From contig QCIP01000001.1 in the NCBI GenBank assembly GCA_003216615.1, positions 1 to 64,000 of the forward strand: 64,000 nt of DNA. Reading direction: 5' to 3'. The stretch comes from Prochlorococcus sp. AG-402-M15. GTDB lineage: Bacteria > Cyanobacteriota > Cyanobacteriia > PCC-6307 > Cyanobiaceae. This document shows, piece after piece, positions 7,934 to 17,070 of this stretch (positions are counted from its first letter, which is position 1; every line of letters starts with the position of its first letter). The notes beneath the pieces are model-generated. The model saw nothing but the letters and a program-made list of their open reading frames with translations. It was not told where the DNA came from and did no database searches. The translations under genes were made by a program, and so were the position numbers.

Positions 7934-8284
7934 TTATTTTTCTAATAAATAAATTTTCTCTTCACCAATTTTATCTGGCTTTGTTACCTTACAGCCCTTA
8001 TCTTTTTCCATATCACAATCTTTTGTGGCAGGAACAGATTTCCAAGTACAAACTTTTTCTTGAAAATCTTCTTTTAAGATAATCCATCCATCATCTAAGT
8101 ATTCTGAAATACCATCCTCTCCACAGGAAAACTTTATTTCCATTCTTTTTTTCTCTAAATTAACATTCTTTTTAATATTTTCTTCCGAATTAATTTTTGG
8201 ATATTCTTTATTGATTGATGAACTACATGAACTCATGAAAATTGTAACTAAAAGTATTTGTGAAAATTGTTCTATTCTTCTCAT
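7934..8284 (-). CDS. Putative lipoprotein of unknown function
   Basis: A 116-residue protein. The N-terminus is a bacterial lipoprotein signal: MRRIEQF, a hydrophobic stretch ILLVTIFM, then SSC with the cysteine at residue 20. The mature part is polar, with five further cysteines (FSCGED, KVCTWKSVPATKDC, KGCKV) spaced as if to form disulfides in the periplasm. I do not recognise the family. Export and lipid anchoring are inferred from the signal. Confidence 0.62.
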   Translation of the reverse strand: MRRIEQFSQILLVTIFMSSCSSSINKEYPKINSEENIKKNVNLEKKRMEIKFSCGEDGISEYLDDGWIILKEDFQEKVCTWKSVPATKDCDMEKDKGCKVTKPDKIGEEKIYLLEK

Positions 8285-8329
8285 TTTTTATTTTTTGATA
8301 ATTGCAATTTTATTTGAATTATAGTTAGT

Positions 8330-8506
8330 TTATTTTGATTCTATTAATTTTAATAGTTGATCCATCTTATTCATCAATTTTTTTACATCTTCTGGTTGCG
8401 GCATTATTAATTCTTCTGTAACTTCTAAATGCATTTTTTTTAAATTTTGTCTTAAATTTTTTAAATGCATTTTTACGTTTTCTTTCTTTTGTCTTATATC
8501 AGTCAT
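8330..8506 (-). CDS. 58-residue helical protein of unknown function
   Basis: ATG at 8506 to TAA at 8330. It is strongly helical and methionine/lysine-rich (KMHLKNLRQNLKKMHLEVTE), with a central turn MPQPEDV and a second helix KKLMNKMDQLLKLIES. The amphipathic heptad spacing looks like a small coiled-coil protein rather than a random frame. No family is recognised. It lies between the lipoprotein and a membrane-protein gene, all on the same strand. Confidence 0.5.
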   Translation of the reverse strand: MTDIRQKKENVKMHLKNLRQNLKKMHLEVTEELIMPQPEDVKKLMNKMDQLLKLIESK

Positions 8507-8580
8507 TGGATTAGATTTAACTTAGCTTAAAGCGAGTGTAGGAATTTTGTAATTGTTGTAAAAAGAAAATAATTAAAAAT

Positions 8581-9018
8581 TTAATTTTTTAAATTTTCAA
8601 TCTCATAGATTTCTTCCCCACCATAACAAAAATTTGTAGATAACATTTTTAACTCTTGCTTATTAATTTCTTTTATATTTTTATTTTTAATAATATAATT
8701 TTTGGCAATTGCTTCACAATTTAATTTATTTTTTGCATGTTGAATAACTGGAAAAAAATAAGTCAATGAAGTAATTACGAACAAAAATGTTATTAATGAT
8801 TTTTTATCATTTTTGATTAATTCTTTAACATTCTTTTTGGTTTTTAATATTTGTATTAGCAATTTATCTGGCAATCCTATTTGAACAAATAACAACTCTA
8901 CCCACCATGGTAAATATTTTTCTTTAATTTTTTTTGAGTTTTCGGGAGTATTCATTTTCTGATCTAGATAAATTTGTTTTTTAGCTTCTTTAGAGTTAAT
9001 TGGTTTTTTTTTATTCAT
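8581..9018 (-). CDS. Membrane-anchored protein of unknown function
   Basis: A 145-residue protein. A lysine-rich cytoplasmic N-terminus (MNKKKPINSKEAKKQIY) is followed by an amphipathic region PWWVELLFVQIGLPDKLLIQ, a hydrophobic span (SLITFLFVITSLTYFFPVI, about residues 75-93), then a polar C-terminal part with two cysteines that may lie outside the membrane. Unrecognised. Confidence 0.6.
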   Translation of the reverse strand: MNKKKPINSKEAKKQIYLDQKMNTPENSKKIKEKYLPWWVELLFVQIGLPDKLLIQILKTKKNVKELIKNDKKSLITFLFVITSLTYFFPVIQHAKNKLNCEAIAKNYIIKNKNIKEINKQELKMLSTNFCYGGEEIYEIENLKN

Positions 9019-9149
9019 ATCATCAAATAATTTATTTGGAATATCGAGGTTTTATTTTGATTTGGAAACTATATTTTTATTTTATAAGTTTTCATTTATT
9101 TTTTCTATTAATTTGATTATTGTTAATTTGTATTTAAAATAGAATTTAG

Positions 9150-9419
9150 ATGGCAAAAAAAAGAAGGAAGTTAAATAAAGATTTCGAGAGGAAAATATAT
9201 TCATCAAAAAAAAATATCGAATTAATTTTGGCTAAAATCTATGATATTGATGATGAAGATATACAAAAGGAATATACAACGGCTTTCAAAGGAGTTGTGT
9301 ACTTATATGATGAATTAAAAGAAAATTATGAATTACAAGGATTTAATGATATTTCAGAAGAACTTTTCACAAACTATAAAAATTCTTTTAATCTTTTCGA
9401 AACAGAATTTGAAATTTAA
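9150..9419 (+). CDS. Small basic/acidic protein of unknown function
   Basis: An 89-residue protein. A strongly basic start (MAKKRRKLNKDFERKI) precedes an acidic helical remainder (DIDDEDIQKEY, YDELKENYELQGF, ending in FETEFEI). No motif I know is present. It is convergent with the secreted-peptide gene that ends 8 bases downstream. Confidence 0.58.
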   Translation: MAKKRRKLNKDFERKIYSSKKNIELILAKIYDIDDEDIQKEYTTAFKGVVYLYDELKENYELQGFNDISEELFTNYKNSFNLFETEFEI

Positions 9420-9426
9420 ATTATAG

Positions 9427-9633
9427 TTACCTTTTATATGGTATTACAGGTATTTCAATTAGATTTCCTTTCTGGAGATTAGATCTTTTCATTTTAAATT
9501 TTTTTATACAAATTAATTCCCTTTTTTCCTTTTTACAAATTTTTTTAATTTGGTAATCAGTAATTGAGAATGATTTATCACCAAAAGTGAATAGAGCAAA
9601 TAATAATAAAGATAGATTTAATCCTAATTTCAT
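9427..9633 (-). CDS. Small secreted basic protein of unknown function
   Basis: A 68-residue protein. A typical signal peptide (MKLGLNLSLLLFALFTFGDKSFS) probably ends near residue 23. The mature part is about 45 residues, basic, with two cysteines (KKICKKEKRELICIKKF) that could form a disulfide. Its C-terminus resembles a short LysM-like tail (LQKGNLIEIPV), but it is too short to call a LysM domain. Confidence 0.55.
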   Translation of the reverse strand: MKLGLNLSLLLFALFTFGDKSFSITDYQIKKICKKEKRELICIKKFKMKRSNLQKGNLIEIPVIPYKR

Positions 9634-9674
9634 TAATTTTCTGAAGTATGACTTCTATATTTCTTTATATTAAG

Positions 9675-9953
9675 CTACTTTTCATTATAAATATCCATAA
9701 GTTGTTTTAATTCTTCTTTATTTAAGTCTGTTGAAATAAATACTTCTTGAGCTGTTTTACCCTTTCTTGCTATTGCTTTATAACCATTTATAGTTTTCAC
9801 TGATAATCTTATTATCAATTTAGAAGATTTTCCTCTAACCCTTGATATTACGGCAGGAGTTACAGTCTTAATATGTGTGTTAAGAGCTAACTTTTGTAAT
9901 AAAGGAATTAGACCTTCTATATTCGAACTATGATTTAATACTAACCTACCCAA
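9675..9953 (-). CDS. DUF2103 family protein
   Basis: A 92-residue protein that matches the DUF2103 family of cyanobacteria: a start with RLVLNHSSNIEGLIPLLQKL, a central TVTPAVISRVRGKSSKL and a C-terminal GYKAIARKGKTAQEVFI. It is often labelled metal-binding, but I see no cysteines and few histidines to support metal binding here. It is divergent from petN. Function is unknown. Confidence 0.75.
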   Translation of the reverse strand: MGRLVLNHSSNIEGLIPLLQKLALNTHIKTVTPAVISRVRGKSSKLIIRLSVKTINGYKAIARKGKTAQEVFISTDLNKEELKQLMDIYNEK

Positions 9954-10066
9954 AATCTTTTTATTTCATTCTATTAGCATAATTGAATTTCTGAGTAATT
10001 ATCTTTAGCTTAAAAATGAAAATTTTTTTGAAGTTCTGTTATATTTATGTAAGTGATTCAAATCAA

Positions 10067-10168
10067 ATGATTTTTCAGATAGGATGGGCTGCATTAGCGG
10101 CAATTTTTACTTTTTCAATTGCAATGGTTGTTTGGGGTAGAAATGGTGACGGTTCAATTGACATATGA
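10067..10168 (+). CDS. petN: Cytochrome b6f complex subunit PetN
   Basis: A 33-residue protein, ATG at 10067 to TGA at 10168. The sequence [20 protein letters not shown] is the hallmark single helix of PetN, the small subunit VIII of the cytochrome b6f complex in the thylakoid membrane, followed by the short tail NGDGSIDI. It is needed for assembly or stability of the complex that passes electrons from plastoquinol to plastocyanin. Its stop overlaps the start of the next small membrane gene (ATGA). Confidence 0.93.
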
Positions 10169-10308
10169 TTTCATTTGTGAATTATGAAATATATTTAAGT
10201 AGATTTCTTATTATTTCATCATTCGTTTTACTCATATTTATAACATTCGCTGTAATTTATATTTCTTTTGTGTCATGGAAGGATAAAAAAAGGCTTAAAC
10301 AAGATTAA
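10165..10308 (+). CDS. 47-residue single-span membrane protein coupled to petN
   Basis: ATG at 10165, overlapping the petN stop by 4 bases, to TAA at 10308. One long hydrophobic helix ([20 protein letters not shown]) is followed by a basic tail [11 protein letters not shown], so the C-terminus is probably cytoplasmic. The overlapping start points to translational coupling with petN. I do not recognise the family; a role near the b6f complex is inferred from position only. Confidence 0.6.
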
Positions 10309-10328
10309 AAAATAAATTCTATTTTTTT

Positions 10329-10931
10329 TTATCTTTTTTTCTTATCCTTTATTTTTAGTTCTTCAATTAATTCTTTCGCTTGTTCCATTTTAGATATAGT
10401 ACTCTTGTAAATTCCTATATCTTTTTCTGCTTTGTTAGTAGATAAGTTTAACTCATCAAAAACATCAGAAATTATCTTATTAGTTTCTGATTCATTTTTC
10501 CCTTTTAGATCTAGGTAGTTCGAAATGATTATATATATTCCTAAGTTCAATATTCGTGAAGGATAAAGTTTGGAATTACTTTTTTCTTTTAATAATTTCA
10601 ATACATCCTTAGACGATTTATCTTTTAATTCGTTCTGAGATTTTTGAGCTATTTCCTTAATTTCATTTGATTCAAAATTTGTAGAACTGCATAAAGATTC
10701 AAATAGAATATCCAAATGTTTCTTTGGTTTGTATCCTTTCATTAATTCTTTGAATGTCTCAGTTAGGCCAACACAAAATAGATAATCTTGTGTAAATTCA
10801 TTTTGATGATTTAAAAGATTTAGTTCGACAAGCATTTCATCAACTATTCTTTTATATAAACCTGGAATAACGTACGGGAATTGTTCATGAAATAACTTTT
10901 TGCTATCTGAAACAGTCAATTTTTCTTTCAA
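10329..10931 (-). CDS. psb29: Psb29/Thf1, thylakoid formation and photosystem II repair protein
   Basis: A 200-residue protein from the TTG at 10931; an upstream in-frame TTG at 10976 would add 15 residues that look unlike the family. TVSDSKKLFHEQFPYVIPGL and VDEMLVELNLLNHQNEF match the conserved Psb29/Thf1 start, and FVGL-like, GYKPKKHLDILFESLC further support it. The C-terminal third is a charged coiled coil (KAEKDIGIYKSTISKMEQAK onward). Thf1 is a stromal or peripheral thylakoid protein required for FtsH-dependent D1 turnover under high light. It lies divergent to clpP and one gene from ftsH. Confidence 0.87.
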   Translation of the reverse strand: MKEKLTVSDSKKLFHEQFPYVIPGLYKRIVDEMLVELNLLNHQNEFTQDYLFCVGLTETFKELMKGYKPKKHLDILFESLCSSTNFESNEIKEIAQKSQNELKDKSSKDVLKLLKEKSNSKLYPSRILNLGIYIIISNYLDLKGKNESETNKIISDVFDELNLSTNKAEKDIGIYKSTISKMEQAKELIEELKIKDKKKR

Positions 10932-11011
10932 TTTTTTATATGTAAACCTTAATAAGGTTAGCGTATGTTCACACAATATCGCTAATATCTAATAAACAGA
11001 TAAATATTATT

Positions 11012-11599
11012 ATGATCCCCTTAGTTTTAGAAGAATCTGGTGGTAGTGAAAGAGTTTTTGATATTTATTCTAGATTACTAAGAGAGAGAATAATCTTTTT
11101 GGGAGAACAAGTTACTAGTGAAACTGCTAACAGAATTGTTGCTCAATTATTATTCCTTGAAGCAGAGGATCCAGAGAAAGATATCTACATGTATATAAAT
11201 TCGCCTGGCGGGTCTGTCTATGATGGTTTAGGAATCTTCGACACAATGCAACATGTTAAGCCCGATATTCATACGGTTTGCGTTGGCTTGGCGGCTAGTA
11301 TGGGTGCTTTTTTGTTAGCGGCAGGTACTAAAGGTAAAAGAAGTAGTCTTAGACATTCAAGAATTATGATTCATCAACCACTTGGAGGAGCTAGAGGTCA
11401 AGCTAGTGATATAAGAATTCAGGCAGATGAAATTTTATTTTTAAAAGAACGTCTTAATACTGAATTATCAGAAAGAACTGGTAGAGATTATGAAACCATT
11501 AAGGAAGATACAGACAGAGATTTTTATATGTCTCCAAAAGAGGCAGTTGAGTATGGATTAATAGATGTAGTATTGGATAAAAAACCCTTTACAGTTTAA
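11012..11599 (+). CDS. clpP: ATP-dependent Clp protease proteolytic subunit ClpP
   Basis: A 195-residue protein. The serine-protease catalytic triad is visible: Ser96 in AASMGAF, His121 in MIHQPLGG and Asp170 in [21 protein letters not shown] is the typical ClpP core. It forms tetradecameric barrels that degrade proteins fed by Clp ATPases in the cytoplasm. Cyanobacteria carry several clpP paralogues; which one this is cannot be settled here. Its stop overlaps the ftsH stop on the other strand by 4 bases. Confidence 0.95.
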   Translation: MIPLVLEESGGSERVFDIYSRLLRERIIFLGEQVTSETANRIVAQLLFLEAEDPEKDIYMYINSPGGSVYDGLGIFDTMQHVKPDIHTVCVGLAASMGAFLLAAGTKGKRSSLRHSRIMIHQPLGGARGQASDIRIQADEILFLKERLNTELSERTGRDYETIKEDTDRDFYMSPKEAVEYGLIDVVLDKKPFTV

Positions 11600-13509
11600 C
11601 TTAATAGTTGAGGAGTTCTTTCCTTTTCAGGAATAGTAGTGAATTTGGAAAGGATGCTAACAAATTCTTCACCATCTAATGTTTCTTTTTCTATAAGTAG
11701 ATCAACTATTTTGTCCATAGCTTCTCTATTTTTACTGACAATCGAATAAGTTTCTTGATAACATTCCTTAACCATTACTCTTACACTTTCATCAATTTGT
11801 TTTGAAATTGAATCAGAAACTTCGCTTCTAGTCATCAAATCCCTACCTACAAAAACTTCTTGATTTCCTCCTTCTAAAGCTATTGGACCTAAATTACTCA
11901 TACCAAATCTTGTTACCATTTGACGCGCCATAGAAGCAACTTGTTGGAAGTCACCACCAGCTCCTGTTGTGATCTCACCTTTTCCGAAAACAACATCTTC
12001 TGCAGCTCTTCCTCCTAATGCGCCCATTATTCTAGCTTTTAGTTGAGCTCTACTAACGAGGGTTTGTTCATCATCTGGAGTGAACCATGTTAGTCCTTTA
12101 GCTTGACCCCTGGGAATGACTGTTACTTTTTGAACAGGATCATGTGCTTTGACAAGTGAACCAATAAGAGCATGACCAACTTCATGGTAAGCAATTAATC
12201 TTTTGCTTCTCCCATCTGTTAGTGGAGAACCTTCCATTCCAGCTACAATTCTATCTACAGAGTCATCAATTTCTGAAATACTTATAGAATCTTTTCTTCT
12301 CCTAGCAGTTAAAATGGCAGCCTCATTTAATAAGTTTGCTAAATCTGCTCCAGTAAAACCTGGTGTTCTTCTTGCGATGCTTTCAAGTGTTAAATCCTCT
12401 TGAAGTTTCTTATTCCTTGCATGTACTTCCAATATTGAAAGTCTACCTTTAATGTCAGGTGCATCTACGGTTACCTGTCTGTCAAACCTCCCTGGTCTCA
12501 TTAGAGCTGAGTCTAGGACGTCAGGTCTGTTTGTAGCTGCAATTATAATTATTCCACTATTTCCTTCAAACCCATCCATTTCTGTGAGCAATTGATTAAG
12601 AGTTTGTTCTCTTTCATCATTACCTCCTCCGATACCAGCACCTCTTTGTCTTCCAACAGCATCAATCTCATCAATAAATATTAAACAAGGACTATTTTCT
12701 TTAGCTCTTTTAAAAAGATCTCGAACTCTGCTTGCACCAACACCAACAAACATCTCAACAAATTCAGAACCCGATAATGAAAAGAAAGGTACACCGGCTT
12801 CTCCTGCAATAGCTTTTGCTAAAAGAGTTTTGCCTGTTCCTGGAGGTCCTACTAACAAAACTCCTTTAGGAATTCTTGCTCCGACAGAAGTAAACTTTTC
12901 TGGCTTTTTAAGAAAAGTTACAACTTCTTGTAAGTCCTCTTTAGCTTCATTTACACCTGCAACATCGTCAAAAACTACTCCAGTTTCAGCTTCCATTGCA
13001 AATCTTGCCTTCGTTTTTCCAAATTGCATTGCTTGGCCAGGACCTCCTGGCATACCATTTGATCTCCTAGCCAATAAAATTAAACCTCCAATTAAAATAG
13101 CTGGGAAAAGTAAATTGCCAAATATTCCTAATGCAGGTGGGGCTGTTTTAACAGGATGTACATCAAAACTAATTCCCTCATTTTTTAAAATATTTATAAG
13201 TTCTGGTGTTAAGCCTGGAAGATCAACTCGCAATCTTTGAACTTTATTATCTAAGTCTGAATCTATTGTCTCTATAACTGCATTTCTACCTCCTTCAAAA
13301 ATATCAACTGATGTGACTCGTCCTGAATTTACGTAATCTAAGAATCTTCCGTAACTAACTCTTGCTACCGCAGAATTTCTTGGCGCAATTGTTGTTCCAT
13401 TTGATTTAAGTGAATCAACATTATTAGAGGACAAGAGTTGGTAGGAAAGTGCAATTACTAAAAGTATAGGTAAAGCCCATAAAATTATTGTTTTAAATTT
13501 CTGGTTCAT
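11596..13509 (-). CDS. ftsH: Membrane ATP-dependent zinc metalloprotease FtsH
   Basis: A 637-residue, full-length FtsH. An N-terminal membrane helix lies at about residues 8-26 and a second at about 129-147, flanking a lumenal domain. The AAA domain has Walker A GPPGTGKT at 221-228, Walker [13 protein letters not shown] and the SRH segment MRPGRFDR. The zinc site HEVGH is at 442-446. It extracts and degrades membrane proteins, above all damaged D1 of photosystem II. Psb29, which helps FtsH accumulate, is encoded nearby. It is convergent with clpP. Cyanobacterial paralogue number is not assigned. Confidence 0.95.
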   Translation of the reverse strand: MNQKFKTIILWALPILLVIALSYQLLSSNNVDSLKSNGTTIAPRNSAVARVSYGRFLDYVNSGRVTSVDIFEGGRNAVIETIDSDLDNKVQRLRVDLPGLTPELINILKNEGISFDVHPVKTAPPALGIFGNLLFPAILIGGLILLARRSNGMPGGPGQAMQFGKTKARFAMEAETGVVFDDVAGVNEAKEDLQEVVTFLKKPEKFTSVGARIPKGVLLVGPPGTGKTLLAKAIAGEAGVPFFSLSGSEFVEMFVGVGASRVRDLFKRAKENSPCLIFIDEIDAVGRQRGAGIGGGNDEREQTLNQLLTEMDGFEGNSGIIIIAATNRPDVLDSALMRPGRFDRQVTVDAPDIKGRLSILEVHARNKKLQEDLTLESIARRTPGFTGADLANLLNEAAILTARRRKDSISISEIDDSVDRIVAGMEGSPLTDGRSKRLIAYHEVGHALIGSLVKAHDPVQKVTVIPRGQAKGLTWFTPDDEQTLVSRAQLKARIMGALGGRAAEDVVFGKGEITTGAGGDFQQVASMARQMVTRFGMSNLGPIALEGGNQEVFVGRDLMTRSEVSDSISKQIDESVRVMVKECYQETYSIVSKNREAMDKIVDLLIEKETLDGEEFVSILSKFTTIPEKERTPQLLS

Positions 13510-13615
13510 TAATTAATTTTGATCAATTATCAGATTCTAGACTGAATCAGTTCATTTCGTTGATGTTTTCTATAACTTTGTGCTTATATTACTCTTGACG
13601 GTATTAAATTTATTA

Positions 13616-13825
13616 ATGAAATTTGAGATCAAAGATAAGGTTAAGTTGATTGCGCCAGTTTCCTACCTTAAGACATCAGATAATATGCCAATGCTAAGAC
13701 CACCTGACTTAGTGGCAATTGATGAAATTGGAGAAATCCTATCAATAAAATCCCTAGATACTGTTGAAGTAAAATTTAGAAGAGGTAACTTTTTGATCGA
13801 TGTTGATAAGATCGAGAAAATTTAA
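13616..13825 (+). CDS. sipA: SipA/DUF3148 family regulatory protein
   Basis: 69 residues from the ATG at 13616 (MKFEIKDKVKLIA); an upstream in-frame start at 13580 would add a 12-residue hydrophobic extension not expected in the family. The small beta-rich, SH3-like pattern KVKLIAPVSYLKTSD, ...PPDLVAIDEIGEILSI, ...VEVKFRRGNFLI matches DUF3148 proteins. The Synechococcus elongatus member, SipA, binds and stimulates the histidine kinase NblS in light and stress signalling. Assignment is by family resemblance. It is convergent with the M16 gene, whose stop is at 13827. Confidence 0.7.
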   Translation: MKFEIKDKVKLIAPVSYLKTSDNMPMLRPPDLVAIDEIGEILSIKSLDTVEVKFRRGNFLIDVDKIEKI

Positions 13826-13826
13826 A

Positions 13827-15044
13827 TTAAAAGTTTTTTCCCCAACTATTATTAATTTCTAAACATATTTTTTTATTTCCAGAAATACTCAAAAAAGGTT
13901 TAGAAAAATATTTTTTAGTTATTTTAAGAATATCAAATGAAGAAATTTCATCTATTTTTGAATTTAGATCGATTCCCGAAATAGGTGATATTCCATAGCT
14001 AATTAACTGTATCTTTCGCTGTAAAATTTCGTCTAAAGATTGATTCCCTAAAAGAAAAGAACCTTTTAATTTTTCTTTAGCTAAAAACATTTCAGAATCA
14101 ATCAAAGGGTTTAAAAGTAAATCTTTCCAAAGTGATGATAAAAGTTCAAATGCAAAAAGGGCATTTCTATTGGAGACTGATAAGTAAACTAAAAATGGAG
14201 CATTTTCATTTCTAACAGGATTAAAAACACCTAGATCGTAAGTGATTCCATTTCTTTCTCTAAAAAGTTTAAATAAAGCACCGCTCATTCCATAAGACAA
14301 ATATGACTCCAAAACTTTAAGTGGCAAGTATTCAATACTTTTACGAGAGCAAGTTTGGTTCCCTAACATTATAATAGTTTGATTTGAATTATTATTAACG
14401 TAATCAAACCTATTTATACGATCTAAATTATAATTTCTAAGGCAAGATTGTTCCCCTAGGATTTCTTGATCTGAAGATTCTAAATCTTCTCCGTTTATTT
14501 CTAGATTGTTTGAAATAATATACTTTTCTCTCTTTTCAAAATTTTTAAACTCAGACAAAACGTCTTCGTGACTGATTTTTGAGACATCATTTGAATTGCC
14601 AATTACATTAAATGCATAAGGATGACCAGAGTAAACATTTTTTCTCCATTTTTCAAAACAAATACTGAATGGATTTTCTTTATCTTTTTTAATCAAATCA
14701 ATTGAGGATTTTTTTACTTTTTTAAATTCAATTTCCGAAAGAATTGGCTTATTAATTATTAAATCTATTAGTGGTAGTAATTTTTTGAAATGTTCATTAA
14801 GGGACTTAATGCTTATCGAAATACCATCTTCAAATACTTCTTGATTTAATTCTGCTCCATGTGACTCAATATATTCTGAAAGGACAAAATTATCAAATCC
14901 TTCACATCCTCGGGTTAGTAATGAACATAGAATCTTATTTATACCTTTTTTGCCAATACTATCCATATCACTACCTCCTTTAATCCATATTGAAGCAGTT
15001 GAAAAGTTTCTTTTTTTATTATTTAAAAAATATCTTTTTATCAT
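13827..15044 (-). CDS. M16-family peptidase-like protein without the zinc motif
   Basis: A 405-residue protein with the overall fold pattern of M16 (insulinase/processing peptidase) subunits, e.g. GMSGALFKLFRERNGITYDL. The HxxEH zinc motif is missing: the equivalent region reads LLTRGCEGFDNFVLSEYI. It overlaps the upstream active M16 gene by 4 bases (ATGA). Such pairs of one active and one inactive subunit are known in M16 heterodimers (as in mitochondrial processing peptidase), so it probably partners the 15041-16303 product. Confidence 0.82.
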   Translation of the reverse strand: MIKRYFLNNKKRNFSTASIWIKGGSDMDSIGKKGINKILCSLLTRGCEGFDNFVLSEYIESHGAELNQEVFEDGISISIKSLNEHFKKLLPLIDLIINKPILSEIEFKKVKKSSIDLIKKDKENPFSICFEKWRKNVYSGHPYAFNVIGNSNDVSKISHEDVLSEFKNFEKREKYIISNNLEINGEDLESSDQEILGEQSCLRNYNLDRINRFDYVNNNSNQTIIMLGNQTCSRKSIEYLPLKVLESYLSYGMSGALFKLFRERNGITYDLGVFNPVRNENAPFLVYLSVSNRNALFAFELLSSLWKDLLLNPLIDSEMFLAKEKLKGSFLLGNQSLDEILQRKIQLISYGISPISGIDLNSKIDEISSFDILKITKKYFSKPFLSISGNKKICLEINNSWGKNF

Positions 15045-16303
15045 TTATTAGGTGAAGCAATTAAAGTAAATTTGTCTCCTTGGATAAATTTTGTGATCTC
15101 TTTGAAATTATCCAAATCATTCCAATATTTTAAATGACTTTCTATTTTTTTAATTGAAGTTTTTCTCCCCCAAAGAAGTTCATTACCAAAGAATGAAGAA
15201 AGCTGTGTAGATGTCTCTAAGTTAAAAACATAATTGCTTTTTACAATATTAGTAGCTTTTTTTATTTCATCTAAAGTTAAATTTTTACAATCTGAGATTT
15301 CATCTATTATTTTATTAATTTGCTTTTCTACTAAGTAGATATCTTTTTTTTCACAACTTGCTTCCAAAATTAATAATCCACCTAATTCACCAGCATTTAC
15401 ATCTACATATACTGATTCAACAAGATTATTATCTTCTCTTAATATTTTTACTAACCTGCTGTTTCTTCCTACAGAGAGTATTGATGCTAAAATCTCTAGT
15501 CCAATAATATTTTTTTGATCACTGAGTTTTGGTATAAACCAGGCCATAAATATTCTTGAAAACTCTAAATTATCAAACTTAATAAACTCTGAACCATGCC
15601 TAATTTTTAAAAGAGGTTTATTTTCTAAATTTACTAAATTTGGATAATTATATATGGTTTTTTTATTTATCCCAGATAGATCACTGTTTTCAAAAATTTT
15701 ATAAATATCTCCTGAGAGGTTGCCAGCAATTGAAATACAAATTTTTTCTGAGGTGTAATGTTTGCTGTGAAATTTCTCAAGGTCATTTATATTTAATTTT
15801 TTTATACTATTTTCTGTCCCAAGAATCGAATTCGCATAATTAGAACTTAGCCATACTCTTTTTAAAAAATAATTAAATAATTTCTCTTCAGGCTGATCAT
15901 TTTGTTGCTTTATTTCATCTATGACTACCCCTTTTTCTTTTATAAATTCATCTGCATTAAAATTTGGAGAAATAACAATATTTGTCAAAAGAGCAAGTGA
16001 TTCTCTAAAGTTAATTGGTGGAATGAGGACGTGGTAATGTACATCATCATAACCTGTTGAAGCATTGCTTATTCCTCCTAGGGTTTCAATTTTATGATCA
16101 AATTCACCCGGCATTATTTTGTTAGAGCCTTTAAAAAGCATATGTTCTAGAAAATGAGCAGTGCCATTTTTATTAACTTCCTCAAATGAAGAACCTGCTT
16201 TGCACCAAATATCAATGCTTATAAGCGGTAACTCTTTATTATCCACAAATACGCATCTAGTTTTGCTTGAATGAGTATAGTAGTTAACTTCTCCTACATT
16301 CAT
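15041..16303 (-). CDS. M16-family zinc metallopeptidase
   Basis: A 420-residue protein. The inverted zinc motif HFLEH is at residues 50-54 in GTAHFLEHMLFKGS, with the third ligand Glu130 in GVVIDEIKQQ downstream. This is the layout of M16B processing peptidases. I see no signal peptide, so it is probably cytoplasmic and may digest transit or signal peptides and other short peptides. It is the first gene of a two-gene unit with the inactive-looking partner. It is divergent from pcyA, with a 41-base spacer. Confidence 0.88.
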   Translation of the reverse strand: MNVGEVNYYTHSSKTRCVFVDNKELPLISIDIWCKAGSSFEEVNKNGTAHFLEHMLFKGSNKIMPGEFDHKIETLGGISNASTGYDDVHYHVLIPPINFRESLALLTNIVISPNFNADEFIKEKGVVIDEIKQQNDQPEEKLFNYFLKRVWLSSNYANSILGTENSIKKLNINDLEKFHSKHYTSEKICISIAGNLSGDIYKIFENSDLSGINKKTIYNYPNLVNLENKPLLKIRHGSEFIKFDNLEFSRIFMAWFIPKLSDQKNIIGLEILASILSVGRNSRLVKILREDNNLVESVYVDVNAGELGGLLILEASCEKKDIYLVEKQINKIIDEISDCKNLTLDEIKKATNIVKSNYVFNLETSTQLSSFFGNELLWGRKTSIKKIESHLKYWNDLDNFKEITKFIQGDKFTLIASPNK

Positions 16304-16344
16304 TTAAATTCTCTCTTTAAATTCTATTTTGGCCGTTCTAAACC

Positions 16345-17070
16345 TTGTTGTCTGAATCATTAACTAAAACTAAATTAACAGACCCTCTTATTTTGGACTT
16401 GTTACAAATTATTAGGGAGCATAGATCCATGCTTGAGAACCTTAGAAGTATAGAAGTTGATCCAAATCTTAATAACATAATATCAAACGAAATAGGTAGA
16501 GAACTTTATATAGAAAATGAATTTCATAAAGCAAAAGGATTCAGAAAGTTACATATCGAAGTGGCAGAATTTTCAAAAAATCTTAAAATTTTACACTCTG
16601 TTTTTTTCCCTGATCCAAAGTTTGATATTCCCATTTTTGGAATGGATTTAGTCAAAATGAATGATATTGTCTCAGCTGCCATTGTTGATTTATCGCCAGT
16701 ATCAAAAAATCAGTCTCTCAAATACGAAAAATTTCTCTCTGAAGTTGATAAAAGTTCTTTCACTTCATTGAGGGAGATTCCAAAATGGGGGGAGATTTTT
16801 TCTAATAACGTATTTTTTGCCTCTTTAAAAAATAAATCCGAAAAAAAATCTTTTTGCAAGGTTGTGGATGAGTATCTTTCTATTTTGATTAATCTAAGTA
16901 AGAAAACCAAACCTGAATCTGAGGAATATATTATTAAAGAGAGAATTCATTATCAAAAGAATTATTGTGTCCAACAAATGAAAAATGAAAAGACAAGCAT
17001 GGTTCTCCTAAAATATTTTGATGAAAAATGGGTTAATAATTATATGAAAACTGTACTATTTGATTTTTAA
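16345..17070 (+). CDS. pcyA: Phycocyanobilin:ferredoxin oxidoreductase
   Basis: A 241-residue protein beginning at TTG (16345; a second TTG follows at 16348). It belongs to the ferredoxin-dependent bilin reductase family. The residues known to be catalytic in PcyA are present: Glu72 in LHIEVAEF, His84 in [11 protein letters not shown] and Asp101 in PIFGMDLV. It reduces biliverdin IXalpha by four electrons to phycocyanobilin. High-light Prochlorococcus lack phycobilisomes, so the product more likely serves bilin-binding sensors or a remnant phycoerythrin. Its TAA overlaps the next ATG (TAATG). Confidence 0.9.
   Translation: MLSESLTKTKLTDPLILDLLQIIREHRSMLENLRSIEVDPNLNNIISNEIGRELYIENEFHKAKGFRKLHIEVAEFSKNLKILHSVFFPDPKFDIPIFGMDLVKMNDIVSAAIVDLSPVSKNQSLKYEKFLSEVDKSSFTSLREIPKWGEIFSNNVFFASLKNKSEKKSFCKVVDEYLSILINLSKKTKPESEEYIIKERIHYQKNYCVQQMKNEKTSMVLLKYFDEKWVNNYMKTVLFDF

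Noticed and set aside
12203-13240. Long plus-strand frames opposite ftsH
   Set aside because: Antisense shadows of the highly conserved AAA and protease domains; no start context or motif of their own.
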